Shown: piece by piece, positions 21,564 to 31,546 of the stretch
How the letters are laid out: each line of letters begins with the position of its first letter
How positions within the stretch are numbered: the first letter of the stretch is position 1
Source: Branchiostoma floridae
Lineage: Eukaryota; Chordata; Leptocardii; Amphioxiformes; Branchiostomatidae
Assembly: GCF_000003815.2 (NCBI RefSeq)
Contig: NW_023365723.1
Coordinates: 140,699-204,698 of the forward strand
Length of the DNA: 64,000 nucleotides
Direction of reading: 5' to 3'
Made by a program: the position numbers and the translations under genes
Notes under the pieces: generated by a model
What the model was told of the DNA's origin: nothing
The model's input: the letters and a program-made list of their open reading frames with translations, nothing else
The model's database searches: none

Positions 21564-23517
21564 ATGACATCAAGGATAGCTGTCATACCGTTCATTCCAA
21601 CTGACAAGCCCCACGACACGATGACGGACACTGAATTGAGTGCTGATCTCGAGGAGGCAAAAGCGGAGGCACCTAGAGCTATTGGAAGTCTCATCTCCCT
21701 TGGCGAAGTGTTTCCAAGGGAGGAGGAGCAAGCGTTGCTAAGCAAAATTGAGAAAAGACTGGCAGCTATATTCCCACCTGGAACTCTGAGAACTACACAG
21801 GTCTATGCTCTGGTGTTGTGGTTAACAAAGAAGGTGAGTATCACAATCCATTTTATATATGTGCTGCACAATGCTTCTTAACTTTTATATAGATTATGAA
21901 ATTTAAGTCAGAGACAATTCTTGGGTAAGATGTAGAATTACATGCAACTGCCAGTGTTTTCACCTATATTCATTCTGATAGTATCTTAAAAGGAGCCGAA
22001 GTGTGTAGCATGCCTTAAATAGTGTTATCAAGTTTTACATGACATACAAAATGTATTTGCAATTATGCTTAGGCCCTGGAACTTGCCGAACTTGATGATG
22101 AAATGGTGGCTGTGTGGGACTATGTCAAAACAACTGTGGCACAGTTAGTCAGCTCAAACCTTGGAGCCACCCCAACGGCAGAAAACACGAAATCAGACAT
22201 CATTGAGGCAATCAAAGTTGCCATGTCTTCATTGACCTTCAGACAGGTATCATTAAGTTATGCTAATCAAAGCACGTACTTAGTACATCTATTTCCTAGC
22301 ATTTAACATTGATTTATTGTCAGTTGCATTCACATAACGCATGGTCTGAAATGTGCATTGTAGGAACCTCGAGCTAATCAACTGTGTGGTGAAGTCACCA
22401 TTTAAACAGTCCATAACAATATTGTACATGTGTGTGTTTTCAAAATCTACAGAAGGAACATCTGGAAATGTTTCACTATACTAGACAAAGGGTTATGTTA
22501 GTGTATGTTAGTGTTGTTTCAAGGTATGTACCATATGGTTTCCATATATTTATCAATCAATCGGTCCTTTGAACAAGTTTATTCTCCCAAGGGATGAGGG
22601 GGTTTAGTATAAAGGAAACAACAGCTGTCTAATGTCACCATTAGCATGTACTCAACGAGGACAGGACTAAATTGCAAACTGACACTTGTATAAATTGTGT
22701 TCTTGCAGATGAACATGTGCCTTAGAGTGACAGACATCCACCCCGAAGGACCCCGTGGGCCAAAGCTGCGCGTGATCGCAATTTATCCTGAGTCACTACA
22801 TGCCTTCACCGGAGACCCACGCTTCCAACGTGATGAGCTGAAAAAGTCGACATCCGCCCACACCAGAGCAATTGTCTTCTTGCACGAGAAAAGCAACAAG
22901 CCTACATGGTCACCAAGCAAAGGAAAGGATAAAAAAGGCACGTCAACTCAGAAGAGTGCCATCATAATCCCGGTGGCAGAGGCACCAAATCTCGCACAAG
23001 GTACTTTAGGTGACAATATGTGCAAAAATTTGGACCATCTAGGTTCAAGGCCATGACACAAAATTAGGGAAGAAGTTGAAAATAGAAGTTTGAAGGAATA
23101 TGTGTCTCTAATACATAATAACATGTTGTTCATCCAATTAGGTTTAGTAGAAATTCCCTTTAGTAGAACCAACATTTGTGTAGTCGAAATATTTCATGGA
23201 TATATGAAGTCTGTTGTACTTCTAGTGATGGGTAAGACGGAGGAAGTTCTCGGGCGTGTCATGAAAAAAACACAAGCTCACGATTACATAAGACATGCTG
23301 CAAGAATTCAAAGATTACGCCACTCCATGCCTGAGGGAGAAGTGTTTCGCCGCCGTACATATCTACCTTGTGTTTGCAGGGCTTCCTAATCATTATGACC
23401 TTGTTATCTCATTTTTTTTTCAACACAGTTTGTCACAAAGAGGGTATGGGCCTGTTTTGCAACCTGTTGGAGAAGTACATGGAGCTCCACCCACCACCCT
23501 ACAACCACAATCCGTAG
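21564..23517 (+). CDS. Gene Y, complete four-exon model, unknown function
   Basis: Exons 21564-21833, 22073-22246, 22709-23000 and 23429-23517 join in frame (phases 0, 0, 1) into about 274 residues. All junctions are canonical: acceptors tttttaacag, atgcttag, cttgcag, caacacag; donors GTGAGT, GTATCA, GTACTT. Exon 1 starts MTSRIAVIPFIPTDKPHD and is rich in Glu/Ala helices. Exon 2 contains EMVAVWDYVKTTVAQLV. Exon 3 has RVTDIHPEGPRGPKLRVIAI and a lysine-rich end. Exon 4 ends CNLLEKYMELHPPPYNHNP. No transposase, signal peptide or membrane segment is seen. The second copy at 56466 is also open. Exon 1 could be longer upstream, because the ATG lies one base after an acceptor. Confidence 0.6.
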
Positions 23518-23925
23518 TTTAATGGCGGGGCGTAATCTAAATACACCCAGTTACTGTTTGAGGGATTTCTGGACTTCAATACTTGAAAAAGCAAATTTCA
23601 TTTTACTGTTAAGTTTGACAGCTGTATATATATATATATAGTTTCTTGTATTTACTCATCTCTAAAGCTTCTAGATGGACCAATCACTGACCGACGACAG
23701 TAGAATGCGTATCGGGAAATATCTCTAACGGTCCCCAACCGTCATTCTTCAAACGTCCGAGTTCAGTGACAAACACAGTTGCAGTTAGCTGCGTGCGTTT
23801 CGACAGTCGGCAATCATGAGATACCACTACAGCTTTGAATCTGAATCGTTCTGGAGAAAGGCAACGTGACAATATTTATCATGATTGTCGTTGTCCGTGA
23901 AGGCCGATGAATGGTTGTCAACGTT

Positions 23926-24460
23926 GGAAAAGATTAACACATTATTTTTGCAATCTTTTTCAGGTTCCGGCAGTTAAGGACATCAACTTGAATCACTTCG
24001 CAATGAACATCATTCCAAACATCTAAGATATTGTCCAAGTATTAAAATGTAATAAATGAGATACAGTTTACAGATTTTGTTCAGAAGTTTTATTTCAACA
24101 GTAAAAAGGCATCTGTTTATTTCTTATTGCATATAATGTATGATAGTTTCTGTAATTGATTGAACTTTACAGCAATGCCTATAAAGAAATACCGCTACAG
24201 TAGCGTCATCTAGTCTGCACGGGTTACGAAAGACGTGGGATGAAGAGTCGAACTCCAAATAGATTATCCTAGAATGTTCATGTAGGTAATTTGCCCGAAC
24301 ACACCTTTAAAGGATTATTAATGGACGTCCCCCTGAGAAAACAAAGCCACACATATAGAATGACACAAACTTGAATATACGATTATTCTCACCAATCTAT
24401 AACTATTGCTGGTTTTGTTTCCATCAGAGGAGGAGAAAGAGACGAGCGTGAATGTGTAAT
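23926..24460. other. Spacer after block copy 1
   Basis: No gene recognised. An AATAAA-like site is near 24050. It starts the roughly 2.1 kb stretch absent from block copy 2. Confidence 0.4.
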
Positions 24461-24462
24461 TA

Positions 24463-24700
24463 TATGAGAAGAAAATGTAAACTTAGATGACGCAAAAACA
24501 TGTGTTGTCTGGAGGGATAATGTCCGCAAGTCCCTGAAAGAAAAACTGGCAAACAGAAAAAAGTATGACCCCTACAAATATGTAACGGTGGAATTTATTG
24601 GGGAGGAAAACACCCAGGATTTTTGAGGGCCAAGACATATGTTCCACCTGGCCCTTCAAGGGATATTTGAAACCAGTGGACTATTCGAACCAAGCCCAAG
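24463..24700 (+). pseudogene. HECT-like (G2E3-type) N-lobe fragment
   Basis: The frame reads EENVNLDDAKTCVVWRDNVR and KYDPYKYVTVEFIGEE, then after a stop FHLALQGIFETSGLFEPS. The pattern V-x-R-x-x-V ... F-x-P-x-K-x-x-x-V-x-F-I-G-E-x-x-x-D-x-G-G-P-x-R-E-F-F is the start of the HECT domain in TE-associated G2E3-like proteins. HECT domains pass ubiquitin through a C-terminal cysteine, which is not present here. The in-frame stop and missing C-lobe make it a remnant. Confidence 0.5.
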
Positions 24701-24821
24701 CCAAACCTCAGCACGGTTCCTTGTGCCACAGAGTTATACAGTTATTTTGACTGTTCACAGCTCATTTATACTTTTTAACTTTTGAGGTATCCAGCAGAGC
24801 CTTATCAGAGATTTCAGAGTC

Positions 24822-25032
24822 AGGTTTGCAAAAAGAAGACCATATTTACAACTATCAGGCAAGCAAATTGAAACTATCACTCTTCATCCGTAACTGGACG
24901 ATGTCACAAAGGAGGGGATGGAGAGAGGCTATCAAGTGTTTCATGATTTGTACAACAAAAGCCTATGGACACACCAAATACGCATATGGTACTCTGATGT
25001 TAATTGCCAGAGTGGGCCAACTGACAGAGTAG
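24822..25032 (+). pseudogene. DUF6589-like fragment, second
   Basis: MQKEDHIYNYQASKLKLSLF and TKAYGHTKYAYGTLMLI match the 12297 fragment in order and spacing, at lower identity. The segment between them carries a frame disturbance (SQRRGWREAIK replaces the T-K-E-G-D-G region). The frame stops 10 codons after the hallmark motif. Confidence 0.5.
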
Positions 25033-25189
25033 AAAACAACTGAGGCGGTAAAATGTTCAACTGGATCAAAATCTGGAACACGATCTGTCCACGCTACCGC
25101 ATCGCACTAGCTGTCAAAACTTCGTCCGCAACTGTAGTCTGGTGGCTAATTTTAAGGGCAGACGCGAGCTATACATCGTGCTGAAGTAA

Positions 25190-25500
25190 GAAAGCTTGTG
25201 CACAAAGGACTGGTCAAAGTATTGAATAAACAGGAAATAAAGGATGACACTTTTGTCGACTACATAGATAGCTGTACAGCGGAAAAGGAGAAGAAGAATG
25301 ATCTTAAGCAGTGCGGTTCCTGTGGACAGGATGTGCCCAAAACAAAACGGCTTTGCCCCATATCAAAGATTGTCTGGTCAACCTGACGCTGGCCGAAGAA
25401 GCAGCTGACGGGAAAGACATCTTTGGCACGATGATCCTCTCACCTGTCAGGAAATATACAGACCCAAAGAGACAGAAATTAGTTTACCTCTAGATGACAA
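25190..25500 (+). pseudogene. Zinc-ribbon-like TE ORF fragment
   Basis: The reading RKLVHKGLVKVLNKQEIKDD is followed by LKQCGSCGQDVPKTKRLCP, a C-x2-C ... C arrangement that could be half a zinc ribbon. A shifted frame continues PHIKDCLVNLTLAEEAADGK. It sits among HECT and DUF6589 pieces and is probably part of the same composite element. Function unknown. Confidence 0.35.
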
Positions 25501-25740
25501 ACGAATGACAGTCAAGAAAGACAAGATCATCATCATCACCAATGATTAACACTCTGACGTTCCATACTTTCACAGTAACAGCGCATCTCCCATCACTTCT
25601 CCGATCCTGTTTTCGTAAATCCCAACCCAGCTGCATCCATGCGGAGAGTTCTCCGTCATGTTCATGATGTTGGAGAGATTTAAAAAAAAATTTATAGGTA
25701 CAATGACACGCCGAATAGTCGAAGATGGCTTGTAGGACCT

Positions 25741-26043
25741 ATGGACCTATTCACAAGGAACACAATACGAGATACCTCGTACTGCACCATCTGTAAAATG
25801 TCCTTTGACTCCACAAAATCCTTCCACTCACATGTTGCTGAACAACACCCGGATAATCCTGTGAGAGAGGTCAAGGAATTTCACAGGGTCATTCTCCTGG
25901 TTGGAAAACTCCACCTTGAAATGACTGCCTTGAAGTCATTTGTAGACTTCAACTCTGATGTATGGTTTGGAGCACTTGCGGAGGAAATGGGATTCAAGTC
26001 GGAAAGTGCACAGAGTGGCCAGAAACTGCGCAGACCATCAGAC
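25741..26043 (+). pseudogene. C2H2 finger plus DUF6589-associated segment
   Basis: YCTICKMSFDSTKSFHSHVA ends in EQH, giving a C-x2-C-x12-H-x4-H finger. It is followed by FHRVILLVGKLHLEMTALKS and WFGALAEEMGFKSESAQ. The G-K-L-H-L-E-M motif is characteristic of the same uncharacterised transposon proteins as the G-H-T-K-Y-A fragments. The frame is open for about 100 codons but loses its natural continuation where block part B starts near 26044. Confidence 0.45.
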
Positions 26044-26795
26044 CAAAAAATATGACACCGAAAAGACAAAAATGATTCCGCAGCATACCTTGTGCATGCT
26101 CAATGGTATAATTTTCTTCTCATTTAAACTTCATTTAACATTTTTTTTTTTTTTCATTTAAATAGCGCGTACCTGAAGGGCTACACCGTAAACGGTCCCA
26201 TGGACCTACGGTTGATTCCCTATTTCTGGGGAGCTCATGGTTGTGATTGCAAAGTGTATCTGTGGTAAATTGTTTGTTTTCATTGCATGTTTTAAAAGAA
26301 TCAAAACAGTGAAAAAAACTCATGGCCCTCTTGTCTAGCTTCTTTACTTTTCTTTATTTTGTTACCCTAATTAAAAACGGGAAAATAGCTGCAAAGAAAT
26401 GTTCTGGTAAACTCACCAAAAAGTGTAAATATATAATTGTCGTATTAAAAGAATTAAGACTGTGTCAACATTGCCAGGCACTGCTGTACAATATACATCT
26501 TGTTAATTTGTTTCCAACAGGAAGGAGGAGTGAGGGGACCAATTGAAGAGAAACTTGAGTCCAAATAAAGCTAACTGAACTGAAACATACCTCTCTTCTT
26601 CTTTGTCTGTTATGTAGTCTTTGCTGAAGGCATATAAGCACCAAAAACTGCACCTTATACAGAAATAGGTCAGAAAGCCAACTACTCTGGTTTTGAAAGG
26701 GACACCTGGCCCTTGAGGACTGACACGGAACACAGGCAGCACACTCAGTTGCTTACGGTCTTATCTTTTTCTCAGAACCTTCTTTTCGACACGGT
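26044..26795. repeat. 11 kb block, copy 1, part B
   Basis: Matches 59725-60560 with one indel of about 60 bp before the gene W exon. Downstream of that exon only a few substitutions occur in the first 200 bp. The match ends at ttctcagaaccttctttt, after which copy 1 continues into a DIRS-like fragment and copy 2 into other sequence. Confidence 0.9.
26166..26533 (+). CDS. Gene W, last two exons (copy 1)
   Basis: Exon 26166-26264 (acceptor tttaaatag, donor TG|GTAAAT) encodes AYLKGYTVNGPMDLRLIPYF then WGAHGCDCKVYLW. The last exon, from 26521 (acceptor tttccaacag), adds only KEE and a TGA at 26531-26533. AATAAA follows at 26564. In this copy the upstream exon seen at 59566-59666 is missing, replaced by TE-derived sequence. 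The paired Cys residues (HGCDCK) suggest a structured tail. No family is recognised. Compared with copy 2 the exon differs at 19 of 99 bases and 7 of 33 residues. Confidence 0.45.
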
Positions 26796-27005
26796 TTCCA
26801 TGATGCGGCGCGTCCCGCAATTCCGTCTAGACAAGGTGTCGCCTTTGGTGGCCCAGTGGCTCCATAAACGAAAGGCCACCAAGCGTGATCTGCAATCACT
26901 CATTGGCAAACTTGTCTTTGTCTCTGCCTGCGTGCCGCCGGGGCGGCTCTTCGTGTCCCGGATGCATGAAACTTTGTTTCAGTTGTTGCTACCTGACTTA
27001 GTTTA
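26796..27005 (+). pseudogene. DIRS/Ngaro-like reverse transcriptase-RNase H fragment
   Basis: VPQFRLDKVSPLVAQWLHKR continues as TKRDLQSLIGKLVFVSACVP and PGRLFVSRMHETL. The L-Q-S-L-I-G-K-L-x-F-x-x-x-x-V-x-x-G-R-x-F motif is the connection region after the reverse transcriptase palm in DIRS1/Ngaro-type retrotransposons. The catalytic palm is absent. The frame ends with TAG at 27003-27005. Confidence 0.55.
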
Positions 27006-27476
27006 GTATGTCTGGCAGTTTCAAGTCTTTTTAAGCACACCTGGACAACAAAGGCTCGTATTTTACGGCGACAGCCCAGGGGCAATTCCTGAGTCATCAC
27101 TAAGCATAGTACATGTGTACATGTAGGAGCATCTTCTATGGGTAGTTTTAATAACACTTAAAAGTTGCCTGTGAAGCTGTGGTGTTACGGTGAAGATCAG
27201 TTATACTGGCTTTATTGATACATATACAGATACTTATTCAGATACCAGTGCATACCGTTTATTCAATCCCAAAAACAGTAGTGTCAGTACATGTATATAC
27301 AAATCTGCCTCTTTGCATCTGTTTGGAAATCAACCTAAATATAAAGTCTGTTTTTACGTAATTTGACAAAGTTGCAACTATGTATGCACTGAAAAGAAGA
27401 TGCTTGGAATGGGATTCTGTAAGTAGTCAAGAATAGTTGCTTATGTGCAATTTTCCTCCTTTTTTTCAACTTACAG
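27006..27476. other. Spacer, probable intron of the AAA exon
   Basis: No coding pattern. It ends in a strong polypyrimidine tract and acceptor tttttttcaacttacag. Confidence 0.4.
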
Positions 27477-27775
27477 GTTTCCTCTACAAAATTGGTATCG
27501 TCTCTAAAGAACAGCCTGTGATCGTCCAGAAGGGCGACCTGACATCAAAGTGGGTAGGCCATTCATCAGAAGTAACCAGGAAAAAGATCCTGATATCCCA
27601 ATTCGTCGGACACACATCGGAGGTTACGCGAAAGAAGATCAATGCCAGCAAGGGTGGGGTCTTGTTGGTTGATGAGGCGTACAGGCTGGCGCAGGCCAAC
27701 TCGTCTTCGAAGGATGTTGGGAGGGAGGCCCTGGAGGAGCTCATGAGTGTCATGGAAAGTGGTGACCCTATGGGT
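27477..27775 (+). pseudogene. CbxX/CfqX-type AAA ATPase exon
   Basis: After a good acceptor the frame reads FLYKIGIVSKEQPVIVQKGD, then VGHSSEVTRKKI, a second VGHTSEVTRKKI, and GGVLLVDEAYRLAQ with REALEELMSVMESGDP. GVLLVDEAYRL is the Walker B strand of CbxX/CfqX AAA proteins. The V-G-x-T-x-x-K-T-x-x-x-I helix normally occurs once, so the doubled helix is abnormal. The Walker A exon is not visible upstream, and after GDPM the sequence changes to an unrelated TE-like reading. Probably a rearranged gene fragment rather than a working ATPase. Confidence 0.65.
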
Positions 27776-28243
27776 GCCTGGTTATGGGTGTATGGGAAAG
27801 CTAAGTACTTCACTACTCCTAAAGGGAAGCAACTGAAATTGAGGAGGGTATTGTATGAAAACAAATCAGAAAAAACACTTTAAAAAAATGTAGTATTGGC
27901 TTATAAAAAGTCAGGTAAACAACTACCCTTGGTGTTTGTACAGTACAGATTTGAGGGACAACCAGGTAAGGTGAGGAGAAAGCCACATGGTAATGCTAAA
28001 AATAACACTTCAAATCCTTACGTGAGATGCAACCCATCTACTATTCAAAAGATAAGGAATATGAAAAAAGGCAACCAATTGGCGGGGCCCGCCAAAATAA
28101 ATCACCTAGTGATGGAGGATGTGGGAGGCATAGCAGGCTATCCAGCTTCCTTTCTGGATGTGAATCATGGAGCATTGGCGACGTGTGAAAATAAATATGA
28201 TATTGAATTGTGCTACCTTTACACCACAGGAACTAACCCTTGA
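27776..28243 (+). pseudogene. MULE-like transposon N-terminal region (PHGN family)
   Basis: In the same frame as the AAA exon, with one TAA at 27881-27883, the sequence reads KYFTTPKGKQLKLRRVLYEN then GKQLPLVFVQYRFEGQPGK, KPHGNAKNN and YVRCNPSTIQKIRNMKKGN. The order (Q-Y-x-F-x-G ... P-H-G-N-x-K ... Y-x-R-x-x-P-S-T) is typical of the region before the DDE domain in MULE-like animal transposon proteins. No DDE core follows. The assignment rests on motif memory. Confidence 0.5.
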
Positions 28244-28249
28244 CTGTGG

Positions 28250-28545
28250 TGCTATGTTTGAACGAACGCAACCGGACGAAGGCAAAGCTGGTAGAGTCGG
28301 AGGCTAAGCTACAGATGAGCATGTTAGACCTGCTGAACGTCGTGTCGGAGCTCAACGTAATTAAAACAGTGCATGATATGACAAGATTGGAGCAAGACAA
28401 ACAGATCAAGACAATGGAGAGTAAGTTGCACTGCACGAAGACCGTGAGGAACATTTTCCAGCTCTTGGCAACCGCTTCGAAAAAGAACGGAATTGACACA
28501 TGGAAAGGACCAGACGGCACCATTGCGAGCAGGCTTCATACATAG
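28250..28545 (+). CDS. Coiled-coil ORF, unknown
   Basis: About 95 codons rich in Lys, Glu, Leu and Met with heptad-like spacing (KLQMSMLDLLNVVSELNVIK, EQDKQIKTMESKL), ending TIASRLHT and TAG. It follows the MULE-like ORF closely and could be its second reading frame or an unrelated exon. No domain. Confidence 0.3.
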
Positions 28546-29210
28546 GAAACGCCTGTAAAGAGGCTAGAAGTAGTTACATGTACGACCCTGCCTGGAAACC
28601 AGGCGAAAACATGTGACATATAATAGCTTATACTATTAGAATATTTTTGACTTTACTGTTAGAGTAGTTCTACTTCACAATGACGTCACCCAACACTTGG
28701 GAGTAGAGAAGTATACGTTAAGGGGTTAATCAGCTGTGTAATGGCAAAGCAAAAACAAAGCATCGGAGGCCTGGCGAGAAAAGTTGAAACGGAGGAACTG
28801 CAAAATAACTTAGCTTGAAAGGTTGGCAAAGGGCACTGGTATAATGTTCCTGTCGTATCTACTGATGAGCAATGAGACATGCTGACTTCTGGCACTGGAT
28901 GAGGTGCATTGTTTGACAACATGGTATTTATCTTATCTCCATCAAAATCCTATCTACTCTTGTCAATGTAACAAAGAATCTTGGGCGGAACTGGAAGCAT
29001 CATAGATGGAAGGACTTGATTTTGAAGCTCTGTATATCATGCAACCATTGAACACCCATAAACTAACCACGACGTATCCCTTATTCCAGTGTTTTGTTCA
29101 AAAGTGCTCGATAAAAAGTCCTGTATGTATCTTGCATTTGACAAAGATGCATTTTGACTGTTAGATTATCCAAGTTAGATTATCCGTTTATAATATAACA
29201 ATGATTTGAA
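28546..29210. other. Stretch without recognisable gene
   Basis: No coding or repeat match seen. Confidence 0.4.
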
Positions 29211-29214
29211 CACA

Positions 29215-29642
29215 CACATCTCAGTACTTCCCTACCCCAACGTGGATGGGGTTCGTTTTTCATATGTAGATGCAATATGAAAGCTACTTTCAAAGATGGG
29301 GGGATGGGATGGGTGACATTTGACAGATGTTAAGGGTATTGTATTGCCAGATAAAGCTTATCGGCATACATTTGCTTTGTTGTTTATTGATGTTGATATT
29401 GATGATGAGTCTATTCGTGTGTTTCAAGAAAGTATGCCAAACACAACGCGGTGCAGTCGGCCTCTGTGTAAGTGTATAGCAGATGAAATCATGTGTCGTC
29501 ATTGTTTGACATGCCATCCTATTGAAGAAGAGAGAAAACTCTTGAAAAACATTATGCTATGTACTAACTTCTTCGATTACAGTAAGGCTACACATACTGT
29601 GAACCTTCTGAATACTATGAATATATATAGCATCTTATTATG
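29215..29642 (+). repeat. 11 kb block, copy 1, part C with ORF
   Basis: Matches 61470-61990. Shared peptide landmarks in the + frame are KGIVLPDKAYRHTFALLFID, IRVFQE, CHPIEEERKLLKN and LCTNFFDYSKATHTVN. The similarity is lower than in parts A and B. The encoded peptide has a possible Cys cluster (CSRPLCKCIADEIMCRHC) but matches no family I know. Copy 1 is open throughout this stretch; copy 2 has a stop near 61757. Confidence 0.6.
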
Positions 29643-29793
29643 AAAGACAGGGTAATGAGAGTTCATATTAGTGACAGTAGAAAACGTGCACACTATCTAA
29701 GCTTCCTAAGCAGTATGATAGATGAAAAGTGGGATAGGGACCAGGGGGGTCTTGCTGGGGCAGGCTCCTGATTTTAGTGTACCCTTTGTGAAG

Positions 29794-30310
29794 CAGTGAG
29801 GGATGAGGCACTCAAAGTAGGTTCATACAGTATTTCAAGGACCTTATCTGACATAAGGAAGACAGCTGCCTTGTGATGCTAAATCCAAACAAAGCTATCA
29901 GACACTGCTCTCAGTCAGCAAGCTCATGGCATAAAATGTGAACCCTTGCTTACCACAGAGCCATGGGAACGAAGGATAGATGCCACTCATGCAGATATTA
30001 ACATGGGCAACTTTTTCAAAACATTAATCATTAGGGAAGTAGTCCAGGCTACAAGATGGGAGAAAACAGCTGATGTGAAAGATCTACTAGATGATGCAGA
30101 AAGGAGATTTAATGCACATCTGAAGGCTACTATTGGCCTAAATCCCTCTGACAGAAATGATTGAAAATGTAGAGCAGCTGGTAGCACTTGTGAATTATCC
30201 AGCAAGAAGTGCACTCCGAGATGTGTTGGGTCAGTTTAGCCAACTGAGAAGGGTGTACAGGGCCAAGTGGCCATTGATTGAAATGCCAGAGGAAGTAAAA
30301 AAAATATAAG
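29794..30310 (+). pseudogene. Damaged copy of the 16843 exon, with 3' extension
   Basis: LSQQAHGIKCEPLLTTEPWE is preserved, but two frame disturbances lie upstream. The reading then goes beyond the 16.8 kb copy: NFFKTLIIREVVQATRWEKT, DVKDLLDDAERRFNAHL and, after a shift at about 30155, VEQLVALVNYPARSALRDVL and VYRAKWPLIEMPEEVKKI to a stop. It looks like a helical protein of about 200 residues that has lost its frame. Family unknown. Confidence 0.4.
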
Positions 30311-30639
30311 CATGTAGCAGCGGAAAAGGCAACTAACGTGTGCACCCATTTTCCATGTGTACACTGTACCACAAAATAATCGACCATATCAGACATACTA
30401 TAATAATAATTTCATGTTGCTAGATAAGTGAGATAAAAAATATCCAATATATGAATTCCTGTAATTTATGATTAGCAAACATCAGCTACTGGAGCTTTGG
30501 TTTCATTGGTGCCATTGTGTGTGCACGTGGTGATAACGCTTCAATAAGCAATGTTTCTACTGAGACAGGAGTGCAAGTCATGCCATGACTCTGCTTAACA
30601 AACAAAGCTCTTTATATCCCTATTCTGTGAGAAGTACAG

Positions 30640-31546
30640 TCTATTGTTAGACTTTGGAGTCCATGCCGGTGATCAGTTGGCCACCCACCCTTTCCTTCAC
30701 TTTGTGAACTGCGAGACAATAGAGAGAAAGAACAAGGAGGTATCATTTGGGGTCCCCAAAGGGTTGGCGGCGTCCCCGCAGCAAATGGGCAGAACAGGTG
30801 TCTCTTTTTTTATAAATATAATGATCAGGAAGAATTTTTTTCTAATTTGTATAATGAACAGCCTGATAAGCTTCCTGATATTTTTGCAGGCTGTTGTACC
30901 AGGCCTATACATCAGCTTTGGGGATATCAGTTGTGCAAGCTGCTGGAAAATAACTCTCATAAGATGGACCTGTATCTTCACCATACATTTGAAGTACAAT
31001 CAACGAGGACCAGACTGATTGCAAACGCATTGAAGAAGATCAGCAAACAACACTTCTTGAGCATAAAGTCGAGATGGGTTTTTGAAAGTGGTTCTGCAAA
31101 TATGGCAGCAAAGCAGACAGATGACCTTGAGGATGCTATTGATTGGGTATTGGAGTACCCAGACAGAGGTCTGCTTATTCATTGCAATATCAAATTAAAT
31201 GTACACAGTCTAAAAACGTTGCATCAGATTTCAGCCAATTAAGTTACAACGGGCCACTTCAAACATTGAGAGAACAGAGGCAGAGATAAGGACCATGCCC
31301 GCAAGAGAAAGAATGCCCAGAAATGTTATGGCTGACCTTCAGTGCGGTTTGGATGACTTGCGCTCTACTTCCAGAACCATGTTGAACAAGGTAAGGGGCA
31401 AAATAAGGGCCATCAATGACAGAATGCGTTATATGCCTGATGTTGAGATAAATGGCGAGAGAAGACGTCTGCGGTACTGTGTCAACAGGGATAAAATCAA
31501 ATGGGATATGAGGAAAGCCTTTCCTGGACAGACACCGCACACATGA
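30640..31546 (+). pseudogene. Broken TE-like ORFs
   Basis: Three coding-looking pieces lie in different frames: FGVHAGDQLATHPFLHFVNC (30652 on), RTRLIANALKKISKQHFLSI with WVFESGSANMAAKQTDDLED (31006-31160), and VMADLQCGLDDLRSTSRTML with YCVNRDKIKWDMRKAFPG (31325-31530). They probably descend from one transposon gene. No catalytic motif identified. Confidence 0.35.

Larger units (their letters stand above)
18060..23925. repeat. 11 kb block, copy 1, left part
   Basis: Collinear with 52600-58838. The identity I can see is highest (about 98-99%) from 20640 to 22700 and lower at the left end. Copy-specific changes include a roughly 320-bp deletion at 18752 (relative to 53301-53624), an 8-bp insertion gccaaaac shared with copy 2 but not copy 3, and scattered short indels. 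The right edge falls at the gttgtcaac string. It holds the C2H2 exon, a TE pseudogene, gene X exons and gene Y. Confidence 0.9.

Noticed and set aside
27477-27775. Possibility that the CbxX/CfqX-like sequence is bacterial DNA or contamination
   Set aside because: It sits behind a strong eukaryotic acceptor and is joined to an animal-type transposon reading; such AAA genes also occur in lancelets.
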